Positions 26,600 to 35,891 of a stretch of 64,000 bases of DNA are shown piece by piece. Source of the DNA: Adhaeribacter pallidiroseus. GTDB lineage: Bacteria; Bacteroidota; Bacteroidia; Cytophagales; Hymenobacteraceae. The stretch is taken from NCBI RefSeq assembly GCF_003340495.1, contig NZ_QASA01000001.1, forward strand, positions 1,984,001 to 2,048,000, given 5' to 3'. A program made the position numbers and the translations under genes. Positions within the stretch are counted from its first letter, which is position 1. Each line of letters starts with the position of its first letter. The notes below the pieces were generated by a model. That model did no database searches, had not been told where the DNA came from, and saw nothing but the letters and a program-made list of their open reading frames with translations.

Positions 26600-28819
26600 A
26601 TGAAAAAGAATTATACTTTTAACTTATTTTTAAGAAAGTCCAAGCTGATTATGTCTCTCTCGATCGGGATGTTATTCTTTTCAGAGTTTCTCAGCAGCGC
26701 TCCTGTTTTAGCTCAAACCATTGCGGTCGAAAATTCTGATAAATTTCCGGCTGCCGATCAGATGGTATTTTCCCGGGTTCAGTACCCTTGGCGCAGAACC
26801 AACCCCGATGGTACCTTTACTCCGTATAACGAAAACCATGATAAAGTAAAACTGCGCATTAACAACAAAGGCACCAGCACCCTTACGGTAAGTAAGTTTA
26901 CTTTATCTAATACTGCTGCCTGGAAAGTTATTCCTCCAAAATCATTACCTCTATCAATCAGTGCGGGTAGTTATGTTGATGTAACCGTGCAATTTGTCGC
27001 GTCTAACCTGGACAAGCGGGTAAAAGTAATTCACAATACGCTTACGATTTCTTCTAACGATAAAAATGAGCCCTCGAAGGTTGTTCAATTACATGGCTTA
27101 TTCCAGAGATCTGGCGAAGGCAACCGGGAACCTTACGCCCAAGAAATTATTAATGCCTTTAATTTTAAAACCGTAACTGGTTTTGGCCACACGGATGGCG
27201 CCAATGATGGTAGCGCCATTGTACCGAATTCCGACGAGATTATTTCGGCCACTTTTTCACGGGCAGACGGCAGTAAACCCGTTACCGTAACGCAAATGGC
27301 TGCTTATCATGGATGCTGTGCTACCATCGAGTCATTTAAATGGTATCCTAAAGGATCTTCCAGCGTCACCACTTTATTCACCCATAACCCCCTGGATGGT
27401 CAATCGGTCTTACCGAGAAAGCGGTATAACACTTCTGGCTTATCTCAGGGTTCCTTTAATCCATCAGGCTCTTTTGGGTTTAAAGTAGGTACGGCTAATT
27501 CTGACCGGTCTAAAAACTTTGAACAACGGATTGGTTTACGCATTTGGAAGGCGAAGAACTCAAGTGGGGCTATTATCCCGAATGCGTACATTGTGGCTAA
27601 TGATTACTTAGGTACCAACGTTACCAATTACGATTACCAGGATAACGTGTATTATGTAAGTAACGTTAAGCCAGATGGCGGCGGACAATCCGGTATTGCT
27701 TTAGCTTCTTCCCCATCTGCTTTGGATTACGGATCTGTAAATAAAGGCAGCAGTAAAGCCCTGGCCGTAAATTTAAAAAATCCGAACGCATCCGGAGGAG
27801 TGAGCATTAAAATATCTAGTGTGGCGCTTACCGGACCGAACAAAGGAGATTTTACGATTGGTAGTTTAGCCACTACATTAAACCCACAAGCCAGCACTAA
27901 TTTTAACGTAAACTTTAAGCCGCTTAGTAAAGGCATTAAAAATGCCGCTTTATTAGTGTACCACAACGCTCCTGGTTCGCCTTTGCGCATTCCCCTTTAC
28001 GGCATTGCCAATGAATCAGGCTCTGTTATAAACGCGGTTAAACGCGTAAAAGGGGCGGCCGATGCGAGTGTAACCATTGCGGGCAAAGTTTGGGAATCAG
28101 ATAAAAATTACCGGAAAGGTTCTATTAAGCTGGATAGCCAGGTTCAGCCGGGTCCAATTGCGGCCACCGACCAGGACGTTTTATATCAAACGTATTTATC
28201 AGCGGCCACCAACCTGGCCGAAACCCGCGAAGAAATTCCGGTTTCTAATGGTTCTTACTACGTGCGTTTACATTTCGCCGAAAACTTCTTTGATGCCGAT
28301 GGTGCCCGGATATTTAACATTACCATAGAAGGCCAAACCCGCCTATCTAACTTTGATATTCATAAAGAAGTTGGCTACCGCGCTGCTTTGGTAAAAGACT
28401 TTGCCGTAACTGTTAACGATGGCGTATTGTCTCTAAAGTTTAATCCTTCGGCTAACCGCGTAGCTTTGTGCGGAGTAGAGATATTTCGGTCAGCTTCGGC
28501 GGCGGCAGCAAGTACTGCCTTCCCGGCAGAATTAGAAGTAAATGTAGAAAAGCAAAGCCCGCAATTAGTAGTTTATCCAAATCCAAGCAGCGGTGAAAAT
28601 TTTTCTGTAGAAGCTACGCACCTGGCTCCGCAGGAAGAGGTATCGTTTACGATATATAATCAAACCGGCCAAACGCTGGAAGTAAAAACCACCAAAGCCG
28701 ATGAAAATGGTTCGGCCAAAGCGCAGATGGCTACTAACCGCCGGTTAACCCAGGGATTGTACATCTTAAAAGGTCGATCACAGTCCGGCCAAACGCAAAC
28801 TAAATTGTTAGTAGAATAA
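26600..28819 (+). CDS. Secreted malectin-domain protein with T9SS C-terminal sorting signal
   Basis: The 739-residue protein has a signal peptide (about 1-39, ending APVLAQT). An ASPM/choice-of-anchor-D-like Ig domain (LRINNKGTSTLTVSKF) follows. A central region continues to about 365, then a second similar Ig repeat (YGSVNKGSSKALAVNLKN, about 375-470). A malectin-like carbohydrate-binding domain (about 480-640, SYYVRLHFAENFF) comes next. It ends in a type A T9SS sorting domain (VVYPNPSSGENFSVE to the C-terminus, about 650-739). It should be exported by Sec, moved across the outer membrane by the type IX system and bound to the surface or released. The ligand is probably a polysaccharide; no catalytic domain is evident. 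Confidence 0.86.
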   Translation: MKKNYTFNLFLRKSKLIMSLSIGMLFFSEFLSSAPVLAQTIAVENSDKFPAADQMVFSRVQYPWRRTNPDGTFTPYNENHDKVKLRINNKGTSTLTVSKFTLSNTAAWKVIPPKSLPLSISAGSYVDVTVQFVASNLDKRVKVIHNTLTISSNDKNEPSKVVQLHGLFQRSGEGNREPYAQEIINAFNFKTVTGFGHTDGANDGSAIVPNSDEIISATFSRADGSKPVTVTQMAAYHGCCATIESFKWYPKGSSSVTTLFTHNPLDGQSVLPRKRYNTSGLSQGSFNPSGSFGFKVGTANSDRSKNFEQRIGLRIWKAKNSSGAIIPNAYIVANDYLGTNVTNYDYQDNVYYVSNVKPDGGGQSGIALASSPSALDYGSVNKGSSKALAVNLKNPNASGGVSIKISSVALTGPNKGDFTIGSLATTLNPQASTNFNVNFKPLSKGIKNAALLVYHNAPGSPLRIPLYGIANESGSVINAVKRVKGAADASVTIAGKVWESDKNYRKGSIKLDSQVQPGPIAATDQDVLYQTYLSAATNLAETREEIPVSNGSYYVRLHFAENFFDADGARIFNITIEGQTRLSNFDIHKEVGYRAALVKDFAVTVNDGVLSLKFNPSANRVALCGVEIFRSASAAAASTAFPAELEVNVEKQSPQLVVYPNPSSGENFSVEATHLAPQEEVSFTIYNQTGQTLEVKTTKADENGSAKAQMATNRRLTQGLYILKGRSQSGQTQTKLLVE

Positions 28820-28839
28820 AATTTTAAAATTAAATTAGA

Positions 28840-28871
28840 AAGGAGTTACTGCTTAGTAACTCCTTTTTTGT
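28840..28871 (+). terminator. Terminator after the T9SS-secreted protein
   Basis: AAAGGAGTTACT pairs with AGTAACTCCTTT around a GCTT loop, followed by a T-run. This is a strong intrinsic terminator directly behind the stop codon. Confidence 0.85.
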
Positions 28872-29110
28872 TGCCATAAAGCCAACTGGCTCTTTATTTC
28901 AGGATGTGCTAAACTCCCCATGGTTTAAACCAATTGAAAAAGGGTATTTGGATATCTCGGCTGTTTTGTTTTCTTTTGGTTGAAGTTGGCTGGTTTTAAA
29001 CATAAAATAATTTAAAAGCTGCTTGATTACCGAAGTATGCTATCTATGTTTTAACCAGAATTTTAAAAAGTAAGTTATAAGCTGCTAAATATTTACAATA
29101 TACAACCGGT

Positions 29111-30007
29111 ATGGCGACAAATTCGCGCTTTCAAAAGCTATTATTTGTAATAAACCCTATCTCGGGAGATGTTGATAAAAGCGATTTAGAAGAAGCTATT
29201 GGCGACTATTGCCAAACGCACCAGTTAAAATTTAAAATTTACAATACCACGGGCGAAGATGATTTGGCAAAGCTCAAAGATTTACTGGCAAGTTACGCTC
29301 CGGATGCCATCTTTGCGGCGGGCGGTGATGGAACAGTTGGATTAGCCGCCAGAGTAGTAAAAAACTCGGAGGTACCTTTAGGAATTATTCCCATGGGTTC
29401 CGGAAATGGTTTATCTAAAGATTTAGGCATTCCCCAGACCTTTGCAGAAGCCTTAGAGCTCATCTCCCAGCATACCATTAAAGCCATTGATACGCTGGAG
29501 TTAAACGGGCATGCCTGTTTTCACATTAGTGACCTTGGATTTAATGCGCTGGTGGTTGCCCGGTACAGCCAGTCCGAAACGCGCGGTCCGCAGACGTATG
29601 CTTTTATTGCCTTGCAGGAATACCTGGATTATGATTGCCACGAATACCGCGTAGAGACTGATCAGGAAACCTTTGAGGGCGCTGCTTTTATGATTACCAT
29701 TACCAACTCCAATGCTTTTGGCAGTAATGTTAAAATTAACCCCAACGGCATTATAGACGATGGAATTTTTGAAATTTGCTTAATTGAGTCTTTCCCCAAA
29801 ATGGCAGCGTTTAAAATTATGTACAACTTGTACACCGAAACGCCCGAAAATTCAGAATTTACCCGGATCCTATCTTGTAAACAAGCTACCATTAATAATT
29901 ACACCGATACCTTGGCCCAGATTGATGGTGAAGTAGTAGAATTAGGTAAAAAAATTGAAATCAAACAACTGCCCAAAAGTTTACTGGTGGTTGTACCGCG
30001 CGAGTAA
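29111..30007 (+). CDS. Diacylglycerol/lipid kinase family protein (YegS/DgkB type)
   Basis: The enzyme phosphorylates a lipid such as diacylglycerol using ATP. The N-terminal domain carries LFVINPISGDVDK and the nucleotide-binding FAAGGDGTVGLAARV (about 73-87), then IIPMGSGNGLSKDLGIP. The C-terminal domain carries the AQIDGEVVELGKKIEIKQLP end typical of the family. Length 298, ATG start. It converges on the phosphoesterase gene with only 6 bp between stop codons. Confidence 0.92.
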   Translation: MATNSRFQKLLFVINPISGDVDKSDLEEAIGDYCQTHQLKFKIYNTTGEDDLAKLKDLLASYAPDAIFAAGGDGTVGLAARVVKNSEVPLGIIPMGSGNGLSKDLGIPQTFAEALELISQHTIKAIDTLELNGHACFHISDLGFNALVVARYSQSETRGPQTYAFIALQEYLDYDCHEYRVETDQETFEGAAFMITITNSNAFGSNVKINPNGIIDDGIFEICLIESFPKMAAFKIMYNLYTETPENSEFTRILSCKQATINNYTDTLAQIDGEVVELGKKIEIKQLPKSLLVVVPRE

Positions 30008-30013
30008 AAAAAA

Positions 30014-31216
30014 TTAATTCGGATTGATCTTTTTCCGGAAAGCTACCTTGTATTGATCCGTCGTATTTCCAACGGGTGGCTCAATAGCACTTAACCAGAT
30101 ATTATTTGCTTCGAAATAGTCCAGCACAAAAAAACCTTTGTTCTCGTGCACGAAAGTAGCCCGTCCGCCGCTTTGCACAAAAGCAGTTTTGGAGCCCGAA
30201 CCGCTCACCAGATAATGGTTATTTTTTATAGCAAAATATTGTAAATTATGGTCGTGGCCGGCGGCATAAACAATGTTTTTGTGTTTTTGGAATATCTGCA
30301 GCAATTTCTTACGCAAACGCCGGTAGCGCGGGTTCGACATATCTTCCTCTGGACCGTATAGTTTGCGGTATACCGGGTAAATAGATCCGGCCACAGGCAA
30401 GGGTACGTAAAACTTTTTATGAGCTGCCGTTAACGGAAAAACATGTTGCTTTAAAGTAAACTTGCCGCCGTGCATGGCATTGCTGTACAAGGGGTGATGG
30501 GCCGCAATAATAATTTGCTTCTGCGGGTATAATAGTAACAATTCTTCTAACTGGTGAAAAAAGTCAGCCTCTGATTCGGTGCTACAATTAAAAGTCAGAC
30601 CAATGGGCCGGACTCCTTTTTGCACCCACCATTGCGTATTTATAAAAATTAACATTACCTCTTCTGAAAGATGCCGCACCACCGGACCGGGGCAACCACC
30701 GGAAGGTAAATAACAATGCGGCCGGTTTAAGTATTTTGTAACATACTCTTCCTGGCGCAATACGTATTCCAGGCCATTGATGCGGCCCTTGTTCCAATCG
30801 TGATTGCCGCTGATAAAAAAAACAGAGCCGGCATATTCCCGTACCAAATCTAATTGAACTTTCAACCGCTTTTCGGCAATTGCCCGGGTTTTATGACCAA
30901 CCGGAGGTAATCCAACGGGGTAAATATTATCGCCTAAAAAAATAAGGGTGCCGTTATGCGGGTTTTCGGCCAGCCAGTTCCGTAGCAATTTAGCCACCGG
31001 ATCATGCACCGCATCGGTAATGTTACCGGTATCGCCAATCAGGCAGATTGCGTGTTTCGGGGCCGTGGTAGGATAAATATCTATATTAGCCGGAATATTT
31101 TTTAATTTTATGTATGGCTTGTACCTCAGCCTACGTTCCCGGTACCAGGCGTAAATGCCCAGGCCAACAACCAAAAAAATTAAAGCAGGTAACCAATATT
31201 CCGAGGGATGCATCAT
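30014..31216 (-). CDS. Membrane-anchored calcineurin-like metallophosphoesterase
   Basis: One N-terminal membrane helix (about 7-25) is followed by a binuclear metallophosphatase domain: LIGDTGN (about 59-65), FLGDNIYP, SGNHDWNKG, IIAAHHPLYSNA and AGHDHNLQYF. The product is 400 residues with ATG at 31216. The substrate is unknown; the topology puts the catalytic domain on the periplasmic side if the anchor is uncleaved. It follows the LON-domain gene by 37 bp and is probably co-transcribed with it. Confidence 0.88.
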   Translation of the reverse strand: MMHPSEYWLPALIFLVVGLGIYAWYRERRLRYKPYIKLKNIPANIDIYPTTAPKHAICLIGDTGNITDAVHDPVAKLLRNWLAENPHNGTLIFLGDNIYPVGLPPVGHKTRAIAEKRLKVQLDLVREYAGSVFFISGNHDWNKGRINGLEYVLRQEEYVTKYLNRPHCYLPSGGCPGPVVRHLSEEVMLIFINTQWWVQKGVRPIGLTFNCSTESEADFFHQLEELLLLYPQKQIIIAAHHPLYSNAMHGGKFTLKQHVFPLTAAHKKFYVPLPVAGSIYPVYRKLYGPEEDMSNPRYRRLRKKLLQIFQKHKNIVYAAGHDHNLQYFAIKNNHYLVSGSGSKTAFVQSGGRATFVHENKGFFVLDYFEANNIWLSAIEPPVGNTTDQYKVAFRKKINPN

Positions 31217-31253
31217 TTTATAATAGGTCTATGGAATATATACGGGTAATAAC

Positions 31254-31889
31254 CTAAAAATTTGGGGGAATCAGATTTTTAAAATGGCCATTTAGTTTTA
31301 CCTGGTCTTTTAAGCGTTCCGTTTCTTCCACCACAGGTAAAATAGCGATCAAGTGTGCCAATACAATTGTTTGCCGTTCACTTTCGCGGCGGCGCTGGAG
31401 TAATAGATATTCTTGTTCTAAGCTCAACCCTAATTGGTGCGCAATGTCGTAAATTTTAAAATTATCCGGAAGATTAAGGTACAAGGTGGCCAAGCCTAAA
31501 ATTTCGTACAAGTGCTGGATTTTCTCTTTGATCAGCGCTTTGGTTGTCGGGTTTTCGTCGTCTATGTCGGTTAAAGGTTCTACCTCGCCGCCGGCGTACA
31601 GTTTAGTAGGCAACTGGCGGTAAAAATTCATGATTCGGAATAAATTACCGCCTTTGCAGCGGATATCCATTTCACCCGAATCATAGGTTTTATCAATGCT
31701 GCTTATAATAACCTCTGTTCCAATTTCGCTCACCCCTTTTTTTAAAAAAGCCGGAATACCAAAGGGTTTGCCCGCTCGAAAGCAATCTTGTACTAACTCT
31801 TTATACCGTGGTTCAAAAATATGCAGATTTAATTTTTCGCCGGGATACACCACTATACTTAAAGGAAACAAAGGAAGAAAATCTGCCAT
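31254..31889 (-). CDS. LON substrate-binding domain (PUA-like) protein
   Basis: This stand-alone LON N-terminal domain protein has no ATPase or protease domain. It starts at the ATG for MADFLPLFPLSIVVYPGE and contains LHIFEPRYKELVQDC, the LON signature. A longer frame reaches 31976 but adds 29 residues not expected in the family. The length of 211 is typical. Such proteins are thought to bind polypeptides, but the role is not established. First gene of a two-gene leftward unit, divergent from mtgA. Confidence 0.86.
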   Translation of the reverse strand: MADFLPLFPLSIVVYPGEKLNLHIFEPRYKELVQDCFRAGKPFGIPAFLKKGVSEIGTEVIISSIDKTYDSGEMDIRCKGGNLFRIMNFYRQLPTKLYAGGEVEPLTDIDDENPTTKALIKEKIQHLYEILGLATLYLNLPDNFKIYDIAHQLGLSLEQEYLLLQRRRESERQTIVLAHLIAILPVVEETERLKDQVKLNGHFKNLIPPNF

Positions 31890-32026
31890 AATAGAGAATA
31901 CGGTATTAACTGTTATTGTTTTAACCAAATCAGGTAATAAATTTAGATAATCGGGCACATATAATAAGTAAGACAAGATGTAAATAAAAATTAGAAGAGC
32001 GTAAATACTATTTGTAATTTTGACTA

Positions 32027-32745
32027 ATGACGGCTCATTTTAAAACTATCCGGGATCTAACGTTAAAGTTGGTCTTGCTTTTATTGGTGTTAAGTATTTT
32101 ATGGGTATTGGTGTACAAGTGGTTGTCACCGCCGGTTACCCTGCACATGATTGAGCGCCGGGCTAAAGCCGGTCAGGCCCCAAAAGCCAATCCGCATATC
32201 CGCTACAATTTTGTGGACTTAGAAGATGTGGCACCGCACGTTCCACTTGCTATTATGGCCGCGGAGGATCAACTATTTATGACGCACGATGGATTTGATT
32301 ACAAAGCTATCAAAGGAGCCTTTAAAAAGAATCGAAAAAGTAAGAATATTGTGGGGGGAGTACCATCAGCCAGCAGGTTGCAAAAAACGTATTTTTATGG
32401 CACGGCCGCAGTTATATCCGGAAACTGGTAGAAGCTTACTTTACCATGCTCATCGAGTTTTTCTGGAGTAAGCACCGCATCATGGAAGTGTACATTAACA
32501 TAGCCGAGACGGGAGATCAGGTTTTTGGAGTAGAAGCCGCTGCTCAGAAATACTTTAACACTTCGGCAAAAAATTTAACCGCTTCCCAGGCGGCCTTAAT
32601 TGCATCGGTGTTGCCTAATCCTATTCGGTATTCGATTAAAAAACCTTCTTCTTTTACCTTAAAAAAACGGCGTTTTGTAATACGTAACATGCGCCAGATG
32701 GGCGGTACTATCAGCGTTAAATTACTAATACAGGGGGCTATTTAG
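32027..32745 (+). pseudogene. mtgA: Monofunctional peptidoglycan transglycosylase MtgA, frame broken at a G6 run
   Basis: MtgA polymerises glycan strands from lipid II (GT51 family). The first frame encodes an N-terminal membrane helix (about 13-28) and the catalytic AAEDQLFMTHDGFD motif. After IVGG the continuation, STISQQVAKNVFLWHGRSY, is in the -1 frame, followed by EFFWSKHRIMEVYINIAE and PNPIRYSIKKPS. The break is at GTG GGG GGA (32351-32359), where the family expects GGG GGG AGT. One extra G, or a -1 slip on the heptamer G GGG GGA (32353-32359), restores a 239-residue enzyme. Everything else looks intact, so a base-count error or recoding is at least as likely as decay. Confidence 0.85.
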
Positions 32746-32991
32746 TTGGATGGTTGGAAAGTTTTAAGGTTAAAAAGTTAAAAGGTTTGTAAATTGATGT
32801 GGTAGAAGCTTTTTTAAATTGATATTATTTTTATTGCAAAAACTAAATCTATATAGTATTAGAACCTATCTCTAAGTTCATTTTAAAAAAATCCAAGGAA
32901 ATATATTTTGGAAATAAGAATTTGAAACTGTCTAATAACCAAGCCTTTCAACCTTTAAACTTTCTAACTTTCAAGCTTTTCAACCTTTCAA
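32746..32991. repeat. Purine-rich inverted repeats in the mtgA/App1 convergent spacer
   Basis: On the left, GGATGGTTGGAAAGTTTTAA begins a run of GGTT/AAGTT units (about 32746-32790). On the right (about 32944-32991) the same units appear on the opposite strand, as repeated AACCTTT/AACTTTC/CAACC. They could fold into a long imperfect stem between the convergent genes. The middle (about 32800-32940) is AT-rich with a TTTTTTAAATT motif and no gene. Confidence 0.5.
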
Positions 32992-34146
32992 CTAATTCAC
33001 CGATTCTTTACCGGGTTCTAGACCTTTGTCTTTATCTTTTTCTTGTTCGATTACCGGAATAGACTCCTGGAAAATCAATCCGATTTGGGCGGCGTGTTCC
33101 GCAGCTTCCACGGAATTATCGACTACCAGCATCGGAACGCTGTGGTTTTTTAAATCTTCGGATACTGCCACAGCCAGTTTCTCGCGATCCGGTAATTGCA
33201 CATCCCGAATGTAAATAGCCAAAATCCGAGTTGGAAATTCTTTTACCACTTCCCGGTAAATGTTGGCATCTTCCTGGCCGCTGTCCCCGATCAATACAAA
33301 TTTTAGTTCGGGATAGGTAAGCAAAATATTTTTTATTTCTTTAAACTTATGGCTCATGTGCCCTCCTCCCATAAATTTATTTTGCAGTAAACCGAAGTCG
33401 CGCAGCAGTAACGGTCCGGCTGGTATTTGGTTCAGGTCTAAAAAATCTTTTAACAAGTCGTACATGTTCCAGGGGCTGCTGGAGACGTAAAAAAACGGGT
33501 TGTTGCGTTTGCCATTCCGGCCGAGCTGCAAAGCTTGATAAAACTCCGACACCCCGGCAAATGGCAACCGGGTGCGCGCATTATTTAAAAAAACAATCCG
33601 CGACATACCTAAGGCACTGTAAGCATTGCTATAGATTATAGTATCATCAATATCGCTGATGATACCGTATTCGGCATCGGTGGGCGGTACTAAAACTTCG
33701 GCCTTGGCCCGAATACCGGCAGTATGCAGAATAGGCACATCTACCAGTTCCACTTCTATTTCGTGCCAAATGTTGTCGAGAGGCAAAGGGGTAGGAGGTT
33801 CAATATTAATCACAAAATAGCCTTCCCGGTCGGTGATTAGTTCATGGGTTTGGCCCTGAAATCTTACCTGCAAACGGGCATCCATTACCTCATCGCTTTC
33901 GAACCGTTTATACATGTTCAGAAGATTGTTCAACACGGTGTCTTTATCTCCTGCCTGGGCAATACCTTTGTTTTCGAGCACCCGGCCTTTTAAATACAAC
34001 CGGTTGGCGGTACCGTAGCTGCGGTAAGGTACAATCTGGATAGGATGGAAATAATTTAACCTTTTGCGGAGGCGATAAGTCAGGTCGTCGAATTGTTCTT
34101 CTACCTGCCCAATATAATTAACAAAAATTTCTTTCCAGTTTGACAT
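32992..34146 (-). CDS. App1-type phosphatidate phosphatase domain protein (DUF2183)
   Basis: The C-terminal half is a HAD-like App1 domain with the nucleophile motif GIISDIDDTIIYSNAYS (about 166-182) and FVLIGDSGQEDANIYREV. Yeast App1 dephosphorylates phosphatidate and lysophosphatidate. The N-terminal half (about 30-140) is beta-rich and resembles a transthyretin-like carrier domain. Length 384, ATG start. A 13-bp hairpin sits just upstream of the start codon. The C-terminus is rich in Lys and Glu. Substrate specificity in bacteria is not established. Confidence 0.87.
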   Translation of the reverse strand: MSNWKEIFVNYIGQVEEQFDDLTYRLRKRLNYFHPIQIVPYRSYGTANRLYLKGRVLENKGIAQAGDKDTVLNNLLNMYKRFESDEVMDARLQVRFQGQTHELITDREGYFVINIEPPTPLPLDNIWHEIEVELVDVPILHTAGIRAKAEVLVPPTDAEYGIISDIDDTIIYSNAYSALGMSRIVFLNNARTRLPFAGVSEFYQALQLGRNGKRNNPFFYVSSSPWNMYDLLKDFLDLNQIPAGPLLLRDFGLLQNKFMGGGHMSHKFKEIKNILLTYPELKFVLIGDSGQEDANIYREVVKEFPTRILAIYIRDVQLPDREKLAVAVSEDLKNHSVPMLVVDNSVEAAEHAAQIGLIFQESIPVIEQEKDKDKGLEPGKESVN

Positions 34147-34158
34147 GATAAAAACGAA

Positions 34159-34189
34159 AAATCCTGAGAATTAGCGATTCTCAGGATTT
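34159..34189 (-). terminator. 13-bp hairpin between the M48 gene and the App1 gene
   Basis: AAATCCTGAGAAT and ATTCTCAGGATTT pair perfectly around a 5-nt loop. On the minus strand it is followed by TTCGTTTTT, so it can terminate the M48 transcript. It also lies only about 12 nt before the App1 ATG, so read-through mRNA would carry a stable stem in the ribosome entry region. Confidence 0.7.
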
Positions 34190-34219
34190 ACGGGATACGG
34201 GTATTTGGGTTATAATGCC

Positions 34220-35041
34220 TTATTTCAAACTGTTTTTAAAATCCTGGTAGGTGGTAGCTCCGGATAGTTGGGTTTTACAGCCATCGGCAGCAGCTTTATT
34301 ATTAATGTTCTGTACCCGGTTACCTGGATCGGGGTGCGTACTTAAAAACTCGGGGGTGCGGCCTTGCTGATCACCACTTAAAATTTTTTCAAAAAAACCG
34401 GCGGCTCCGTTGCAGGCATAATAATTTGTACCACCCAGGTAAATAACCGAATACGCATCGGCTTCAGTTTCCGCATCGCGATCAAACTTGAGCGTAGCTA
34501 AACTAGTAGCAATTTGCGTTAAAGTACCCGGATTGTCGCCTAAGGCTACCGATAACAAGATCGAAAGCCCATATTGCCGCTGCAATTGCTTTGTTGAATG
34601 GCGTTGGTCGGCGTGGGCAATTTCGTGGCCCAGTACCCCGGCAAACTGGTCCTCGTTATCGAGGTATTTAATCAGGCCGGAGAAAACATAAATATGGCCA
34701 CCAGGAGTAGCAAAAGCGTTTAATACGTTGTCGTCTTTAATTATTTTAGTATCCCAGGCAAACTCATTGCGGTAACTTACCTTGCCCGAACTCAGGATAC
34801 GATTCACGATGCGGTTTAAATGATCGTAGGCGGCTTTGTTGGCTGGATTAGCCGGATCGAGTAATTGTCCCTTGGCCCGATAGGTTGAATCTACTTCTTG
34901 CGAAACCTGCGCACCTAAGTTAATATCGTCTTCAATCGAAAAAATTAAACGATCGCCGTTTTTGTCTTGGGTGCAACTTTGTAAAATTAGAGTAGTAGCC
35001 AGGCAGCCCAGTAAAGCGTATTTTTTTAAAATTGGTAGCAT
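34220..35041 (-). CDS. M48 family metalloprotease, lipoprotein
   Basis: A signal peptide with a lipobox (LATTLILQSC, Cys about 23) points to membrane anchoring on the periplasmic side. The zinc-binding GHEIAHADQRHS motif (about 136-147) and the downstream DAETEADAYSVIYL glutamate are the M48 signature. It is 273 residues, similar to BepA/YcaL-like periplasmic proteases that act on outer-membrane protein assembly. ATG start; leftward, single gene ahead of the hairpin. Confidence 0.92.
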   Translation of the reverse strand: MLPILKKYALLGCLATTLILQSCTQDKNGDRLIFSIEDDINLGAQVSQEVDSTYRAKGQLLDPANPANKAAYDHLNRIVNRILSSGKVSYRNEFAWDTKIIKDDNVLNAFATPGGHIYVFSGLIKYLDNEDQFAGVLGHEIAHADQRHSTKQLQRQYGLSILLSVALGDNPGTLTQIATSLATLKFDRDAETEADAYSVIYLGGTNYYACNGAAGFFEKILSGDQQGRTPEFLSTHPDPGNRVQNINNKAAADGCKTQLSGATTYQDFKNSLK

Positions 35042-35233
35042 ATAGTTAAAAGCGTATTAAGATTTTGAAATTGATAAGCGAGGAAATGATTGGAAAAATT
35101 GTGCCATTTTACAGCGGTTACTTTTATTTTTAGCCAGCAGTGTGCGCCGTTTTTCAACGTAATTATAAAAGCCTGGTAGTTAGTACTTTTAGCAGTTATG
35201 TTCTGCTTTTAACTTGATTGAATCTAAAAAATT

Positions 35234-35644
35234 TTAAATTTTATTTTGCAGGCTGAGGTAAATAGGCTTACTAAAAACCAGCAATATAAGTAATACCAGA
35301 ACCGTAATGGTTAACTGGGCCGAAGAAACCAATAAGTAAACGTTGCGGGACGGGTCGGCGAGGGCATCCGGGAAAATATAATTTTTATCTTGAGAAAACG
35401 CCTGAGAGGTAAGCCAACCATATAAAAACACGAAAGCAGTGCAGGCGCCTAATATAGATAGGAATGCCTGTTTGCGGCCACGGTTTAAAAAATGACCTAA
35501 AGAAAATCCCAGGAAAGCCGATAATGCACCGAGGATTAAAACAGGTTGCGCAAAAGATCCCATGAAATAAAAAGCCAACCCCCCGCCTAGTAAATTAAAA
35601 ATTCCCCAGAATAAAACCAGAAACGAAGCTCCTTTATAAGTCAT
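35234..35644 (-). CDS. Small four-helix membrane protein of unknown function
   Basis: I do not recognise the family with confidence. The product has four hydrophobic segments: FLVLFWGIFNLLGGGLAFYF, PVLILGALSAFLGFSLGHFL, FLSILGACTAFVFLYGWL and LTITVLVLLILLVF. A soluble loop (SQAFSQDKNYIFPDALADPSR) lies between helices 3 and 4. ATG at 35644 gives 136 residues; GTG at 35659 would add five. It may be a DUF4199-like protein, but I cannot verify that. It stands alone between the M48 gene and topoisomerase IB. Confidence 0.6.
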   Translation of the reverse strand: MTYKGASFLVLFWGIFNLLGGGLAFYFMGSFAQPVLILGALSAFLGFSLGHFLNRGRKQAFLSILGACTAFVFLYGWLTSQAFSQDKNYIFPDALADPSRNVYLLVSSAQLTITVLVLLILLVFSKPIYLSLQNKI

Positions 35645-35891
35645 ATAGAATACAATCACGCGCTGCCCCTAATACGGACATGGTCAGGACCTTGTTTACA
35701 TACTATCCTGTTTTCAATCCTCCATGCGGTTTATGCATATAATGAGTTCATTGTAAATGTTTTATGGATTCCGGATACGCATTTTAAAAAACAATGGCGC
35801 ACCGTTAAGTGAAAATTTAAAAAACCGCCATAAGCCAACGGAAAACTTTTATTTTTTTAGCCAGTTAAAGACATTAACGCAAGAAGTGGCA

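Noticed and set aside
31890-31976. 29-residue N-terminal extension of the LON-domain protein
   Set aside because: The family begins near MADFLPLFPL; the extra segment looks like leader sequence.
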